A stretch of DNA of 31,003 nt. It comes from MA-ANB-1 sp040878225 (GTDB lineage Bacteria > Actinomycetota > Acidimicrobiia > Spongiisociales > ZC4RG35). A program made the position numbers and the translations under genes. The notes beneath the pieces are model-generated. The model was not told where the DNA came from and searched no databases. It saw only the letters and a list, made by a program, of their open reading frames with translations. The DNA is taken from assembly GCA_040878225.1 (NCBI GenBank), contig JBBDMR010000041.1, forward strand, positions 1 through 31,003. The letters are read 5' to 3'. Shown here one piece after another: positions 15,704 to 24,364 of the stretch (its first letter is position 1; every line of letters begins with the position of its first letter).

Positions 15704-16662
15704 ACCAATACGCATGCAGCCTCCCATCCTTTCACACCCGTCCGTAGCGGAGGCTCGGCGTCCCGGCAACGGTCTTGGGCAAGGACACAGCGCGGGTGGA
15801 ACGGGCAGCCCTCGGGAAGGCTGCCTGGTGTCGGCGGGTCACCGGCGAGACCCGACGGTGCCATCCGGGAGGACTGATCCCCGATGGTCGGGAATGCCGC
15901 GGCCAAGGCACGGGTGTAAGGGTGCTGGGGAGATGAGAAGACCTGGTGTCCCGGCCCCTGCTCGACGATGCGCCCTGCGTACATGATCGCCAGACGCTCA
16001 CAGACATAGGTGAGGACCGACAGGTCGTGGGTGATGAAAATCAGGCTCAGCTCGCTCTCCTCGCGCAGCTGCTCGATCAGTGCCAGGACCTGGGCCTGGA
16101 CCATCAGGTCGAGAGCCGTTGTTGGCTCGTCGGCGATGAGGAGGTCGGGGTCGCAGGCGAGGGCCATCGCGATCAGGACCCGCTGGCGTTGCCCTCCCGA
16201 CAGCTGGTGTGCGTAGGCGTCGAGATGCCTCGGCGCCAGCCCAAACTTCTCAAAAAGCTCCCGGCTTCTGTCCTTGGCTTCCCGGTCGGAGGACGCCGTT
16301 TCGTGGAGGAGCATCGGCTCTCTCACCTGTCTCCCCACCGTCTGTACCGGGTTGAGAGCGTGGAGGGCCCCCTGGAAGATGATCGCCTCTTTGACCCAGC
16401 GAACCGCCCGCAGTCGACCCGGCGAAAGGGAAAAGAGATCCTCGCCGTCGATTTCGACCGCACCTTCGACGAGTGCATCTCCAGGAAGCAGACGGAGCAA
16501 TGAGTTGGCCAGTGTCGATTTGCCGCAACCCGACTCACCGGCAAGCCCCAACGTCTCGCCTCTTCGCAGTTCGAAGCTGACGCCCCGAACCGCCGGCACT
16601 GGCCCGGCACTCGTCCGATAGGTGATGTGGAGATCGCGGACCGAGAGCAGGGTGCCGCTCAT
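15700..16662 (-). CDS. Oligopeptide-type ABC transporter ATPase (OppD/DppD-like)
   Basis: The protein has 320 residues. Walker A is GESGCGKST (42-50), the signature LSGGQRQR (154-161), Walker B LLIADEP (174-180) and the switch His 212. The C-terminal domain has four Cys (286, 292, 299, 317) in the CPFHPRC arrangement that in some relatives binds an iron-sulphur cluster. Its ATG overlaps the stop of the permease gene before it (ATGA at 16662-16659), so subunits are made together. Confidence 0.95.
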   Translation of the reverse strand: MSGTLLSVRDLHITYRTSAGPVPAVRGVSFELRRGETLGLAGESGCGKSTLANSLLRLLPGDALVEGAVEIDGEDLFSLSPGRLRAVRWVKEAIIFQGALHALNPVQTVGRQVREPMLLHETASSDREAKDRSRELFEKFGLAPRHLDAYAHQLSGGQRQRVLIAMALACDPDLLIADEPTTALDLMVQAQVLALIEQLREESELSLIFITHDLSVLTYVCERLAIMYAGRIVEQGPGHQVFSSPQHPYTRALAAAFPTIGDQSSRMAPSGLAGDPPTPGSLPEGCPFHPRCVLAQDRCRDAEPPLRTGVKGWEAACVLV

Positions 16663-17576
16663 CGGACTCGCCCCAGCCTCGGATCCGCAATCTCCTCGAG
16701 GGATCTACCGATGAGCGTGAAGGCGAGGACAACCGCGAGGATCCCCAGGCCGGCGGGCAGGAAATACCACCAGGCATTGCGAATGATCGCACCGTTGACG
16801 AAGGCTTCCTCCAGGGTCTTGCCCCACGAGGGCGACGAGGGGTCCCCTAGCCCAAGGAATGAGAGCGTCGTCTCGGTGAGGATCGAGATCGGGACGGCGA
16901 GGGTGGCGTTCGCAACGATCAGACCGCTGACGTTGGGCAGGATGTGACGGAAGACCAAATGTCCTCCCCCGGCGCCGAGGGATCGGGCCCGGTCGACGAA
17001 GAGGCGCTGTTTGACCGTAAGGACCTGGGCCCGCACCAGCCTCGCGGTCGAGGGCCACGATGTGACGCCGATAACGAAGATGATGTTCCAGACGTTTCTC
17101 CCGAGCACAGAGGCGAGGACAATGGCAAGTGGCAGGAATGGGATGACAAGGAACCACTCGGTGACCCGCATCATGATCGCGTCGACCCTCCCCCCGACAA
17201 AGCCGGACACGACCCCAACGACAGAGCCGATCAGGATTGTCAGGACCGTTGCGGCGAGACCGACGAACAGGCTCACTCTGGACCCCCAGACGAACTGGGC
17301 CCACACGGAACGGCGCAGGTGATCGGTGCCGAGCGGTCCGAACACGTCGGGCGATGCCCACTGTGGGTTGCCGGCCGCCCTGGCGAAGACGGGGTTCAAC
17401 TCCCTGGCGTCGACGAGGACCGGTGCCAGGAGTGCCATGGCCACGAAGAGAAACAAGACGATCAGCCCGACTGCCCCCTGACGCGAGCCCCGGAACTGGC
17501 TCCAGACCCGACCGGCCGTCGCCCGGCGGCGCTGTGCGGCTAGGCTGCTCAATCCTCCACCCTCGGGTCGAGCCAC
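16659..17576 (-). CDS. Oligopeptide-type ABC transporter permease (OppC/DppC-like)
   Basis: This 305-residue inner-membrane permease starts with a cytoplasmic tail and a first helix (QGAVGLIVLFLFVAMALLAPV), then the DppC-typical PLGTDHLRRSVWAQFVWGSRVSL segment and the core helices. The loop that meets the ATPase, RAQVLTVKQRLFVDRARSLGAG, is the EAA motif. The GTG start at 17576 overlaps the partner permease by 28 bases. It pairs with that permease to form the channel. Confidence 0.93.
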   Translation of the reverse strand: MARPEGGGLSSLAAQRRRATAGRVWSQFRGSRQGAVGLIVLFLFVAMALLAPVLVDARELNPVFARAAGNPQWASPDVFGPLGTDHLRRSVWAQFVWGSRVSLFVGLAATVLTILIGSVVGVVSGFVGGRVDAIMMRVTEWFLVIPFLPLAIVLASVLGRNVWNIIFVIGVTSWPSTARLVRAQVLTVKQRLFVDRARSLGAGGGHLVFRHILPNVSGLIVANATLAVPISILTETTLSFLGLGDPSSPSWGKTLEEAFVNGAIIRNAWWYFLPAGLGILAVVLAFTLIGRSLEEIADPRLGRVR

Positions 17577-18544
17577 GCGTAGGCGACGTCAGCGATCAGG
17601 TTGAAGAAGATGACCGCCGCGCTGAAGAGCAGGAACAGCCCTTGGAGCATCGGAAGGTCAGGGCCCCGGATCGCATCGGCGGTCGCCTTGCCCAGACCCG
17701 GCCAGGAGAACACGGCTTCGACGGCGATGGCGCCGGACAGGACGAAGCCGAAGTTGATCGCAGTCAGGGTCACGACCGGGAGCAGCGCATTGGGAACCGC
17801 ATGTCGTCGTCTGACCTGGGAGTCTCGAAGACCCTTCGCCCTGGCCACCGTGAGGTAGTCCTCCCCCATCACGTCCAACAAGGAGCTCCGTGCCACGAGG
17901 GCGTACTCGCCGAGATAGGCGAGTGTGAGCGTCAGCGCAGGAAGGAATATGTGATGCAGTTGGTCGAACAAGAGCGCAATCCCGGTGGCGTCGGTGCCTG
18001 CGTCGGTGATCCCGCCGACGGGGAACCACCCGAGGACAACCGAGAAGCCGACGAGGAGGATCATCCCCAGCCAGAAGTCGGGCATGGAGTAGAAGACCAT
18101 CGTCCCCGACGTGATCGCATGGTCCTTCCACGTGTTGCGACGCCACGCGGCAACGATCCCGGCGATGGTCCCCACCACCGCCGAGAGCACGGCTGAGATC
18201 CCGACCAGAGCGACGGTTGCCGGGATCGAACGCGTTATCTGCTCCCAGACAGGCTGGCGACTTTGATAGGAGATCCCGAAGTTGAGCTGGAAGGTCTCCC
18301 TGATGTAGAGCCAGAACTGGGTCCACAGCGACTCGTCCAGACCGAAGGCCCTGCGGAGCTCGTCGATCTTCGCCGCCGGGACGTTGCGACCCCGGAACAG
18401 CGACCCAATTGGATCGACCTGGACGATGCGGAACAGGACGAAGTTGAAGACCAGGACAAAGGCCAGTGTGAGGACCGAGCCCAGCACCTTGCGCAGGATG
18501 AACCGGGCTCGACCTCTGCTCTCCGATTGCTCGACCGCCAGCAC
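17549..18544 (-). CDS. Oligopeptide-type ABC transporter permease (OppB/DppB-like)
   Basis: The permease has 331 residues with about six membrane helices, starting with FILRKVLGSVLTLAFVLVFNF. The family stretch PDFWLGMILLVGFS and the EAA loop DYLTVARAKGLRDSQVRRRHAVPNALLPV are clear. Its GTG start follows the stop of the binding-protein gene directly, without spacer. It carries the substrate across the membrane together with the DppC-like partner. Confidence 0.93.
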   Translation of the reverse strand: MLAVEQSESRGRARFILRKVLGSVLTLAFVLVFNFVLFRIVQVDPIGSLFRGRNVPAAKIDELRRAFGLDESLWTQFWLYIRETFQLNFGISYQSRQPVWEQITRSIPATVALVGISAVLSAVVGTIAGIVAAWRRNTWKDHAITSGTMVFYSMPDFWLGMILLVGFSVVLGWFPVGGITDAGTDATGIALLFDQLHHIFLPALTLTLAYLGEYALVARSSLLDVMGEDYLTVARAKGLRDSQVRRRHAVPNALLPVVTLTAINFGFVLSGAIAVEAVFSWPGLGKATADAIRGPDLPMLQGLFLLFSAAVIFFNLIADVAYAWLDPRVED

Positions 18545-20299
18545 CTACTCGCGCTCGTCGGCGGTCGTCTTCCGCCTCGTCATCACGAAAACGAGGATGG
18601 CGACTACTACCAGGGCGATGCCACCGATCAGCAGCCAATTGAGCCCATCCGAATCCAGCCCACCGCCTTCACCTACCGGCCGCAGCTGGGCGTAGCTGGG
18701 CGAGGAGTTGGTGAAGATGACCGGGCCGACCTCGGCCGGCTGCTGAACCCAACCCTCGAACCGGTCGGTTCGGTAGGCCTGGAGGTCCGGATTCAGGTAG
18801 AGCGGAATGTAGATGGCGGCGTCGTGGAAGATCGTCAGCATCTCGTGGACGATCTCGATCCTCCGGTCGGCATCGAGCTCTTCTTTCTGTTCGAGATAGA
18901 GCTCCTCGAATCGGGGGTCGGTCCAGTTGGCGTCGTTGTAGGACTCCAGTTCGGCAGCCGTGAAGTACGACAGCATCGGGTCCGGGTCGACGAACGGCGT
19001 CCAGCCCCAGAAGAACGTGTCGTAGTCGCCTTCGGCGATCACGCCGTACAACGTGTCCTGGTCGTAGGACTCGACCTCGACACCGATTCCGATCTCCTCC
19101 ATCCAACCGGTGAACAACTCGGCAATGGGGCCGGCGATGTCGGAGTCGGTGTTGAGGGCGTGGCGAAGCACGATCGGATTCGTGCCATCGGGCATCTCGC
19201 GGATGCCGTCTCCGTCGGTATCGACGTAGCCCGCGTCGTCGAGGATCTGGTTGGCCCGGGCCGTGTCATAGGTGAACGCTTGATCGTCGGGGATGTCGAC
19301 CAACCACTTCGGGTCGGCGCTCACCCCGATCACATCGGTCGTTTCGGCGAGACCGGCCCATAGGTCCTCGATCACCGCTTCCCGATCGACGGCGAAGCTG
19401 ATCGCCCGACGCACCTCCAGGTCGAGGAGGGCGGGATGGGGCTGCCCGGTGACCGCACCGCCGTTGATGGCGATCTCGTCGAAACCACCCTGCTGGCCGG
19501 CAACTACCTCGATGTTGTCATCGGCAACGAGAGCGTCGTAAGAGCTCGCCGGGAACCCGTGGATGGCGTCGAGCTCCCCCTGCTGGAGGGCGGCGACCAT
19601 CGCATCCGGGTTGGAGAAGTATCTGAAGATCAGCGTGTCGATCGGCGGCTCCTCGCCCTCCCAACCCCAATAGTTGGGGTTCGCCTCCATCACGACCGAC
19701 TGGCTCTGCGTGAACTCGGTGATGACGAAGGGGCCGCTTCCCACACCGTCGAGGGCGTCGTATTCCACGGCCGCGTCGTAGTCGGTGGCGATGTCCTCCC
19801 AGATGTGCTTGGGCAACAGGTAGACGTCGAGGGTGGGGAGCTTGGGATCGGGCACAGACGAGGTGACCTGCACGGTCCGCTCGTCCAGGGCGGTGGCGTC
19901 GAGGTTGATGACCGTCGAATACATGTTGTCCCACCCCTGATCACGCCCGGTGTTGATGTTCCATGCGACGTCCTCGGCGGTCAGTGGCTCGCCGTCCGAC
20001 CAGAGCAGGCCCTCCCTGAGCGTGTAGGTGTAGGTGAGGCCGTCGTCGGACGCCTCCCATGACTCCGCAAATCCCGGTACGGGTTCGAAATCATCTGCGG
20101 CCTTGTCGGTCAGGGTCGCGTAGTGGACATTCCAGATCTCGTATTCGCTGACCGCAAAGCCGACCGTGGGGTTCAACGTCTCCCAGTCCTGGGTAAGACC
20201 GATGCGGAGAACGACCGAGTCGTCCTCCTGGGCGAATGCCGTCGGGGCGAGTGCAGCCGCCAGCACTGCAATAACGAGCATGACAACCAAGCGTCTCAT
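18545..20299 (-). CDS. Extracellular solute-binding protein family 5, membrane-anchored at the C-terminus
   Basis: The 584-residue protein is the substrate-binding part of the oligopeptide-type importer. The N-terminus is a Sec signal with an ordinary cleavage site (ALAPTAFA then QEDD) and no lipobox. The SBP_bac_5 domain covers about residues 28-540, including the common acidic DTDGDGIRE loop. A single helix (about 553-573, WLLIGGIALVVVAILVFVM) and TRRK follow, so the protein should be held by its C-terminus. GGAGG sits nine bases before the ATG. A 102-base gap with repeats lies upstream, so transporter genes may have their own promoter in addition to the upstream catabolic genes. Confidence 0.93.
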   Translation of the reverse strand: MRRLVVMLVIAVLAAALAPTAFAQEDDSVVLRIGLTQDWETLNPTVGFAVSEYEIWNVHYATLTDKAADDFEPVPGFAESWEASDDGLTYTYTLREGLLWSDGEPLTAEDVAWNINTGRDQGWDNMYSTVINLDATALDERTVQVTSSVPDPKLPTLDVYLLPKHIWEDIATDYDAAVEYDALDGVGSGPFVITEFTQSQSVVMEANPNYWGWEGEEPPIDTLIFRYFSNPDAMVAALQQGELDAIHGFPASSYDALVADDNIEVVAGQQGGFDEIAINGGAVTGQPHPALLDLEVRRAISFAVDREAVIEDLWAGLAETTDVIGVSADPKWLVDIPDDQAFTYDTARANQILDDAGYVDTDGDGIREMPDGTNPIVLRHALNTDSDIAGPIAELFTGWMEEIGIGVEVESYDQDTLYGVIAEGDYDTFFWGWTPFVDPDPMLSYFTAAELESYNDANWTDPRFEELYLEQKEELDADRRIEIVHEMLTIFHDAAIYIPLYLNPDLQAYRTDRFEGWVQQPAEVGPVIFTNSSPSYAQLRPVGEGGGLDSDGLNWLLIGGIALVVVAILVFVMTRRKTTADERE

Positions 20300-20320
20300 A
20301 GGACCGGGCCTCCGTTGAAT

Positions 20321-20375
20321 TGTGACGCGGAAAATCTATTACCGAAATCGCCCCTATGTGACGGAAACGGCTTCC
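20321..20375. promoter_or_regulatory. Repeat and palindrome ahead of the transporter genes
   Basis: In the only sizeable gap of the minus-strand operon, TGTGACG occurs at 20321-20327 and again at 20357-20363, each followed by a GGAAA stretch. GGAAACGGCTTCC at 20363-20375 is an interrupted palindrome (GGAA/TTCC). These could be operator sites controlling the binding protein and permease genes. No clear promoter hexamers were identified. Confidence 0.3.
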
Positions 20376-20401
20376 AATATATTCCGGGTCGCGGAGAGCG
20401 G

Positions 20402-21472
20402 TCATCGGCCCGATTCGAGGATCTCCGCCACCCGATCCAGGGGCATTTCATGGGCAACCCGGCCGCGGTGCCCGGCCATGGTCTCCGCCCCGGTCAGGGC
20501 GTTGAGAATCGCCTCCTCGACCACGTCCGCGGCAGCCCGGAGCAGCGGGTCCATCGACCCGTGATGGAGCGAGCGAACCGAATGGAGTCTCTCCCCGGCT
20601 GGGAGGTGATTGCCTGTGGCGAAAGCGAGGAAGATGTCGCCCGACGAGTCGTGGGCGTACCCGCCGGCGCGGGCGAGGCCGAGACCGGCGCGGCGGGCCA
20701 AGCGTCGGCACTGGTCGGCAAGAAGCGGGGCGTCAGTGGCCACGACGGCGATGATCGATCCGTCTCCTTCCCGTGCATCGGACTCCGCCCAGGCCGAAGG
20801 GACCACATCGATGCCGATATGGCGCCCCACCGGAAGCCCGTCGATCCGAAGATCACGGCGAGCCCCGTAGTTCGCCTGGACCAGGGCGCCAATGATGTAG
20901 TCGTCCCCGTCGACGGGGACGATCCGAGACGAGGTGCCGATGCCGCCCTTGAACTCATGACAGATCATCCCCGTACCCCCTCCCACGTTGCCCTCGGCAA
21001 CAGTGCCCGCAGCCGCCGCATCGAGGGCAGCACGGACGTCCCCCTCGGTGAGCGGGAAGGCGTCGGCATCGTTGAGGTGGCCGTCCCAGGTCTCGGCTGC
21101 CACGGGGAGAAAGAAGCTCCGCTCCAGATCCTGCTGTACCAGATACTTGACCAGCGCGTCCCGCACCATTCCGACCTGATGGGTGTTGGCGAGGCCGATT
21201 GGGGATCCCAGCATCCCCGACTCGTCGATCCAGGGCACACCGGTCATCTCCCCATTGCCGTTGAGCACCGACACACCGCAGTAGGCGAAGTCGGACCAGA
21301 TCTCGCCGTGGCGGGGGACGATCATGGTCACTCCCGTCCGGACCGTGGTCGGCTGGTCGCGAATGACGGTCTGGTGCCCGACGAGCACACCCGGTACGTC
21401 GGTGATCGCATTTTCGGGCCCCGCCGGATACTCCCCGATCGACACCCCCAGGTCGCGAATGCGGGCTCTCAC
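20402..21472 (-). CDS. S58 (DmpA/BapA-type) aminopeptidase, probable beta-aminopeptidase
   Basis: The protein has 356 residues and belongs to the self-cleaving N-terminal-nucleophile family of DmpA (L-aminopeptidase D-Ala-esterase) and BapA (beta-peptidyl aminopeptidase). Ser239 in EGDGSIIAVVATDAPL should become the free N-terminus of the beta chain. Asn201 (VQANYG), Ser277 and Asp279 (SSGDIF) fit the known active-site residues; the 38-residue spacing from nucleophile to second Ser equals that in DmpA. GGGTGMICHEFKGGIGTSSR is the family core. Members take N-terminal beta-Ala, beta-amino acids or D-Ala off short peptides. No signal peptide, so it acts after import. Its ATG overlaps the S9 peptidase stop (ATGA). 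Confidence 0.9.
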   Translation of the reverse strand: MRARIRDLGVSIGEYPAGPENAITDVPGVLVGHQTVIRDQPTTVRTGVTMIVPRHGEIWSDFAYCGVSVLNGNGEMTGVPWIDESGMLGSPIGLANTHQVGMVRDALVKYLVQQDLERSFFLPVAAETWDGHLNDADAFPLTEGDVRAALDAAAAGTVAEGNVGGGTGMICHEFKGGIGTSSRIVPVDGDDYIIGALVQANYGARRDLRIDGLPVGRHIGIDVVPSAWAESDAREGDGSIIAVVATDAPLLADQCRRLARRAGLGLARAGGYAHDSSGDIFLAFATGNHLPAGERLHSVRSLHHGSMDPLLRAAADVVEEAILNALTGAETMAGHRGRVAHEMPLDRVAEILESGR

Positions 21473-23292
21473 ATCAGATGCCAGTCGAGGAATCGCTCGA
21501 GGCGGCGGTAGAAGTGGATCTGGGGACCGGCACGGAGCAGGCCGTGCCCCTCGGTGGGGTAGGTGATGTACTCGAAAGTCTTGCCCAGCCGACGCAGCTC
21601 GGTCACGAGCTGGCTCGACTGATCAGGGGGGACCCGGGCGTCCTTCTCCCCGTGTGCGATCAATATCGGCCGTTCGATGTTGCCGACCGATGCCAGCGGT
21701 GAGCCGGCCCGGTACGTGGCCCGGCTCTGGGAAGGCGTCCCCATCATTCGCTCCAGATCCTCCCTACCTGTCCGATCACTCTGCGCCCAGGAGCTCGTAA
21801 TGTCCGAATCCCCATACTTGGCCACCCCGCAGGCATAGCGGTGCTCGGGGTCGGTGGCGAGGGAAGAGAGGGCGAGGTAGGAGCCGTAGCTGGCGCCGAA
21901 TATCGCCAGCCTCTCACCGTCAATCCAGTCGAGCGAGGCGAGGTAGTCGGCGGCGGCGAGACAATCCTCGGTGTCTTTGACTCCCCAGACTCCGTGGTTG
22001 GAGCGTTCGAACTCCCGGCCGTAGCCGGTGCTGCCCCTGAAATTGATGGCGAACCACGAATAACCCTTGTCGACGAAGTACTGAGCGTGGCCATCCCAAC
22101 TGTCTTCGTAAGCGCTGGTTGGGCCGCCATGCGGATAGACAACGGCAGGTACCCGCTCGTCGCGGGCCCGGTCCGGCTTGAAGAGAAACCCGTGGATCTC
22201 CATTCCGTCAATCGACGTATAGGTGACCTCCTCGTAGGGGCGATGGTGGGCGCGCCTTATCGAGGCGGGTACCCCTTCGAGGATCGGCCGCATCTCCGCT
22301 CCTTCTCCGACGACCACCATCCGCGGTGGCGTGTCATGAGCCTCATGGATGGCGACGGCCCCCTTCTCTGACCAGCCAACTGGTGTCCAATCGCCTCCGG
22401 ACGCCAATACGGTCACCACGCCGGTGGGCACTTCCACGACGACGAGGTCGCTGGACCCGCGCCTGGTGCGACGAGCCAGGAGCCGGTCGCTCCCCGGGGC
22501 CCAGCTCAAGGCCGAGAAGTCTGCAGCGTCCCGGGTCAGTTGCTGCTCGTTCGTCCCGTCGCGGGCGATGGTGTGGATCTCGAACCATCCGCTTCGCTCC
22601 GATACATATCCCACGGTGTTCCCGTCGGAAGCAAGCCGAGCCCCCCGATCCTGCGCACCCTCCGCTCGGGTGAGCTGGCGCAAGACACCTGTTGCCACCT
22701 CCACGAGCCAGATCTCGCTGGACTGGCGGTCTTCGGGCGGATGATTCACATAGAGAGCGACCGAACGGTCCGCTGACACCCATGTACCGGAGATGTTCTG
22801 CTCCGGCGGGGTGACAGGCTGGGGCCATGGGTCCGGAATCGCGATCCGGGCCAACCGGCTCTTCTCATCGCGCTCGACGGTGACGAACAGTTCGTCTTTG
22901 CCGACCCACACTGGCGAGGAGCCCTTGACGAGCTTGGTTGGAAGCCCCCCTGCCACCGGAGTCACCCAAACGGAGCCGTTGTCCGAATACGCCAGCCGGA
23001 CGCCGTCCGGTGACCATGCCGGCGCATCGTCCTCCCAGTAGGCAGCGAGCTCCCGGCCGGTGGTGATTCGGCTCTGACGGGTGCCGTCGACGTCGACGAC
23101 CCAGACGTCGGAAGTGTCCCGGTCCAATATGGTCGCGACCTTGGAGCCATCCGGGGACAGGGCCGCGTCGTGGGGACGCTCCAGCGCTGCGATGGCCTCG
23201 AGGCTGAACGACGACGCCTTGGCAGCGTCTGGACGGTCGAGGCTGGGCAGCCCGAAATGCTCGTCGACACCGACCCACTGATGCTCAGTCAC
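21469..23292 (-). CDS. S9 family prolyl-oligopeptidase-type peptidase
   Basis: This 607-residue serine peptidase has an N-terminal beta-propeller (about 30-340, with SPDGSKVAT, SPDGVRLAY and similar WD-like repeats) and a C-terminal alpha/beta-hydrolase domain. The triad is Ser468 (GASYGS), Asp551 (HGEKDARVP) and His583 (EGHG). Acylaminoacyl-peptidases and dipeptidyl peptidases of this family cut short or N-blocked peptides. No signal peptide is seen, so it acts in the cytoplasm on imported material. The GTG start at 23292 overlaps the preceding gene by eight bases. The nucleophile elbow has Ala in place of the more usual second Gly. Confidence 0.93.
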   Translation of the reverse strand: MTEHQWVGVDEHFGLPSLDRPDAAKASSFSLEAIAALERPHDAALSPDGSKVATILDRDTSDVWVVDVDGTRQSRITTGRELAAYWEDDAPAWSPDGVRLAYSDNGSVWVTPVAGGLPTKLVKGSSPVWVGKDELFVTVERDEKSRLARIAIPDPWPQPVTPPEQNISGTWVSADRSVALYVNHPPEDRQSSEIWLVEVATGVLRQLTRAEGAQDRGARLASDGNTVGYVSERSGWFEIHTIARDGTNEQQLTRDAADFSALSWAPGSDRLLARRTRRGSSDLVVVEVPTGVVTVLASGGDWTPVGWSEKGAVAIHEAHDTPPRMVVVGEGAEMRPILEGVPASIRRAHHRPYEEVTYTSIDGMEIHGFLFKPDRARDERVPAVVYPHGGPTSAYEDSWDGHAQYFVDKGYSWFAINFRGSTGYGREFERSNHGVWGVKDTEDCLAAADYLASLDWIDGERLAIFGASYGSYLALSSLATDPEHRYACGVAKYGDSDITSSWAQSDRTGREDLERMMGTPSQSRATYRAGSPLASVGNIERPILIAHGEKDARVPPDQSSQLVTELRRLGKTFEYITYPTEGHGLLRAGPQIHFYRRLERFLDWHLM

Positions 23293-24364
23293 TTTTCTCC
23301 TTCCATGCGGACTCGAACCCGTCGAGTGTCGACCCGACGAGATCCCCGATAGTCTCGACGACGTAACCGCCTTCCTGGACGAAGACCGTCGGCAGACCCA
23401 GAGAACCTATCCGTATTCCGGCTTCTCCGTAACCCGATTCGCTCACCCGTAGTGGGCTCTCCGGATCTGATTCGGCTGCATCGACTCCGAGGGAGACGAC
23501 CAATGCGTCTGCTCTCACGGCGGTCACGAAGTCGAGGAGCCGGTCGAGGCCGTCGAGCCACTCGGAGTCGCCCGTGCCCGGGGAGAGTGGACGGTTGCAG
23601 TTGAAACCTTCTCCGGGGCCAGTACCGGTCTCGTCGGCGTAACCCACAAAGTGTGGAAACCAGCCAGCACCCGGATCCACGTGTATCGACGAATATGCGA
23701 CGTCTGCCCTCGAGTAGAAGATCTCCTGCGTCCCGTTTCCGTGGTGGGCGTCGATGTCGATCACTCCAACCTTGCCGAGGCCGGCTCCGATCAGGCTCTC
23801 TGCCGCCGCCGCAGCATTGTTGAGGTAGCAGGACCCGCCGAAGAACGATGACCCGGCATGATGCCCTGGTGGCCGGCACGCCGCATACGCCGCCTCGCGA
23901 TGCTCAGCGACGATGTCGGCGGCTGACTGGGCGACATCCACCGCAGCACGCGCAGCTTCGAATGTGCCCTCCCCGATCGGAGTCATAGTGTCCATGGCAT
24001 AGACCCCGGCCAGAGCCCCGGGCGACACGGGCAACCGCAGCGGGAGGCTGCCCAACATCGACGCAATTGGGAAGGCATAGGCGGTGACGTCGGGTTGTCC
24101 TGGATCGTCGGAATATCCCCAGTCCAGCCAGGCCCGGTGTGCGGTTCGCATGTATTCCACCATCCCCGGCTGATGGACCGATTTGAGGACGGTGTCGTCA
24201 TGGGATGTGGGGGCGACCACCGCACGGCCGGACTTCACCATCGCTCTCATGATCGCATCGAGCCGCTCGGCCACCTCCTCGGTCGGGATCGCGACACCCA
24301 CCCATGAGCCCGTGTCGACCCGGTGCGTCACGTGCTCCGGCGAGAAGACAACCGGCATTCTCAT
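23285..24364 (-). CDS. Histone-deacetylase-fold amidohydrolase (acetylpolyamine amidohydrolase-like)
   Basis: The 359-residue enzyme has the arginase/deacetylase fold and removes an acyl group from an amine using one zinc ion. Visible residues are the His168-His169 pair (PPGHH), zinc ligands Asp205 and His207 (DIDAHHGNGT) and Asp295 (GVDAAESDP), and the transition-state Tyr333 (EGGY). In bacteria such enzymes act on acetylpolyamines and similar N-acetylated small amines. The ATG overlaps the aminotransferase stop (ATGA). In this operon it may free an N-acyl amino group so that the aminotransferase can act; that order is inferred. Confidence 0.9.
   Translation of the reverse strand: MRMPVVFSPEHVTHRVDTGSWVGVAIPTEEVAERLDAIMRAMVKSGRAVVAPTSHDDTVLKSVHQPGMVEYMRTAHRAWLDWGYSDDPGQPDVTAYAFPIASMLGSLPLRLPVSPGALAGVYAMDTMTPIGEGTFEAARAAVDVAQSAADIVAEHREAAYAACRPPGHHAGSSFFGGSCYLNNAAAAAESLIGAGLGKVGVIDIDAHHGNGTQEIFYSRADVAYSSIHVDPGAGWFPHFVGYADETGTGPGEGFNCNRPLSPGTGDSEWLDGLDRLLDFVTAVRADALVVSLGVDAAESDPESPLRVSESGYGEAGIRIGSLGLPTVFVQEGGYVVETIGDLVGSTLDGFESAWKEKSD

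Noticed and set aside
17237..20062. Long plus-strand frames opposite the ABC transporter genes
   Set aside because: They are antisense shadows of clear permease and binding-protein genes and carry no domain.
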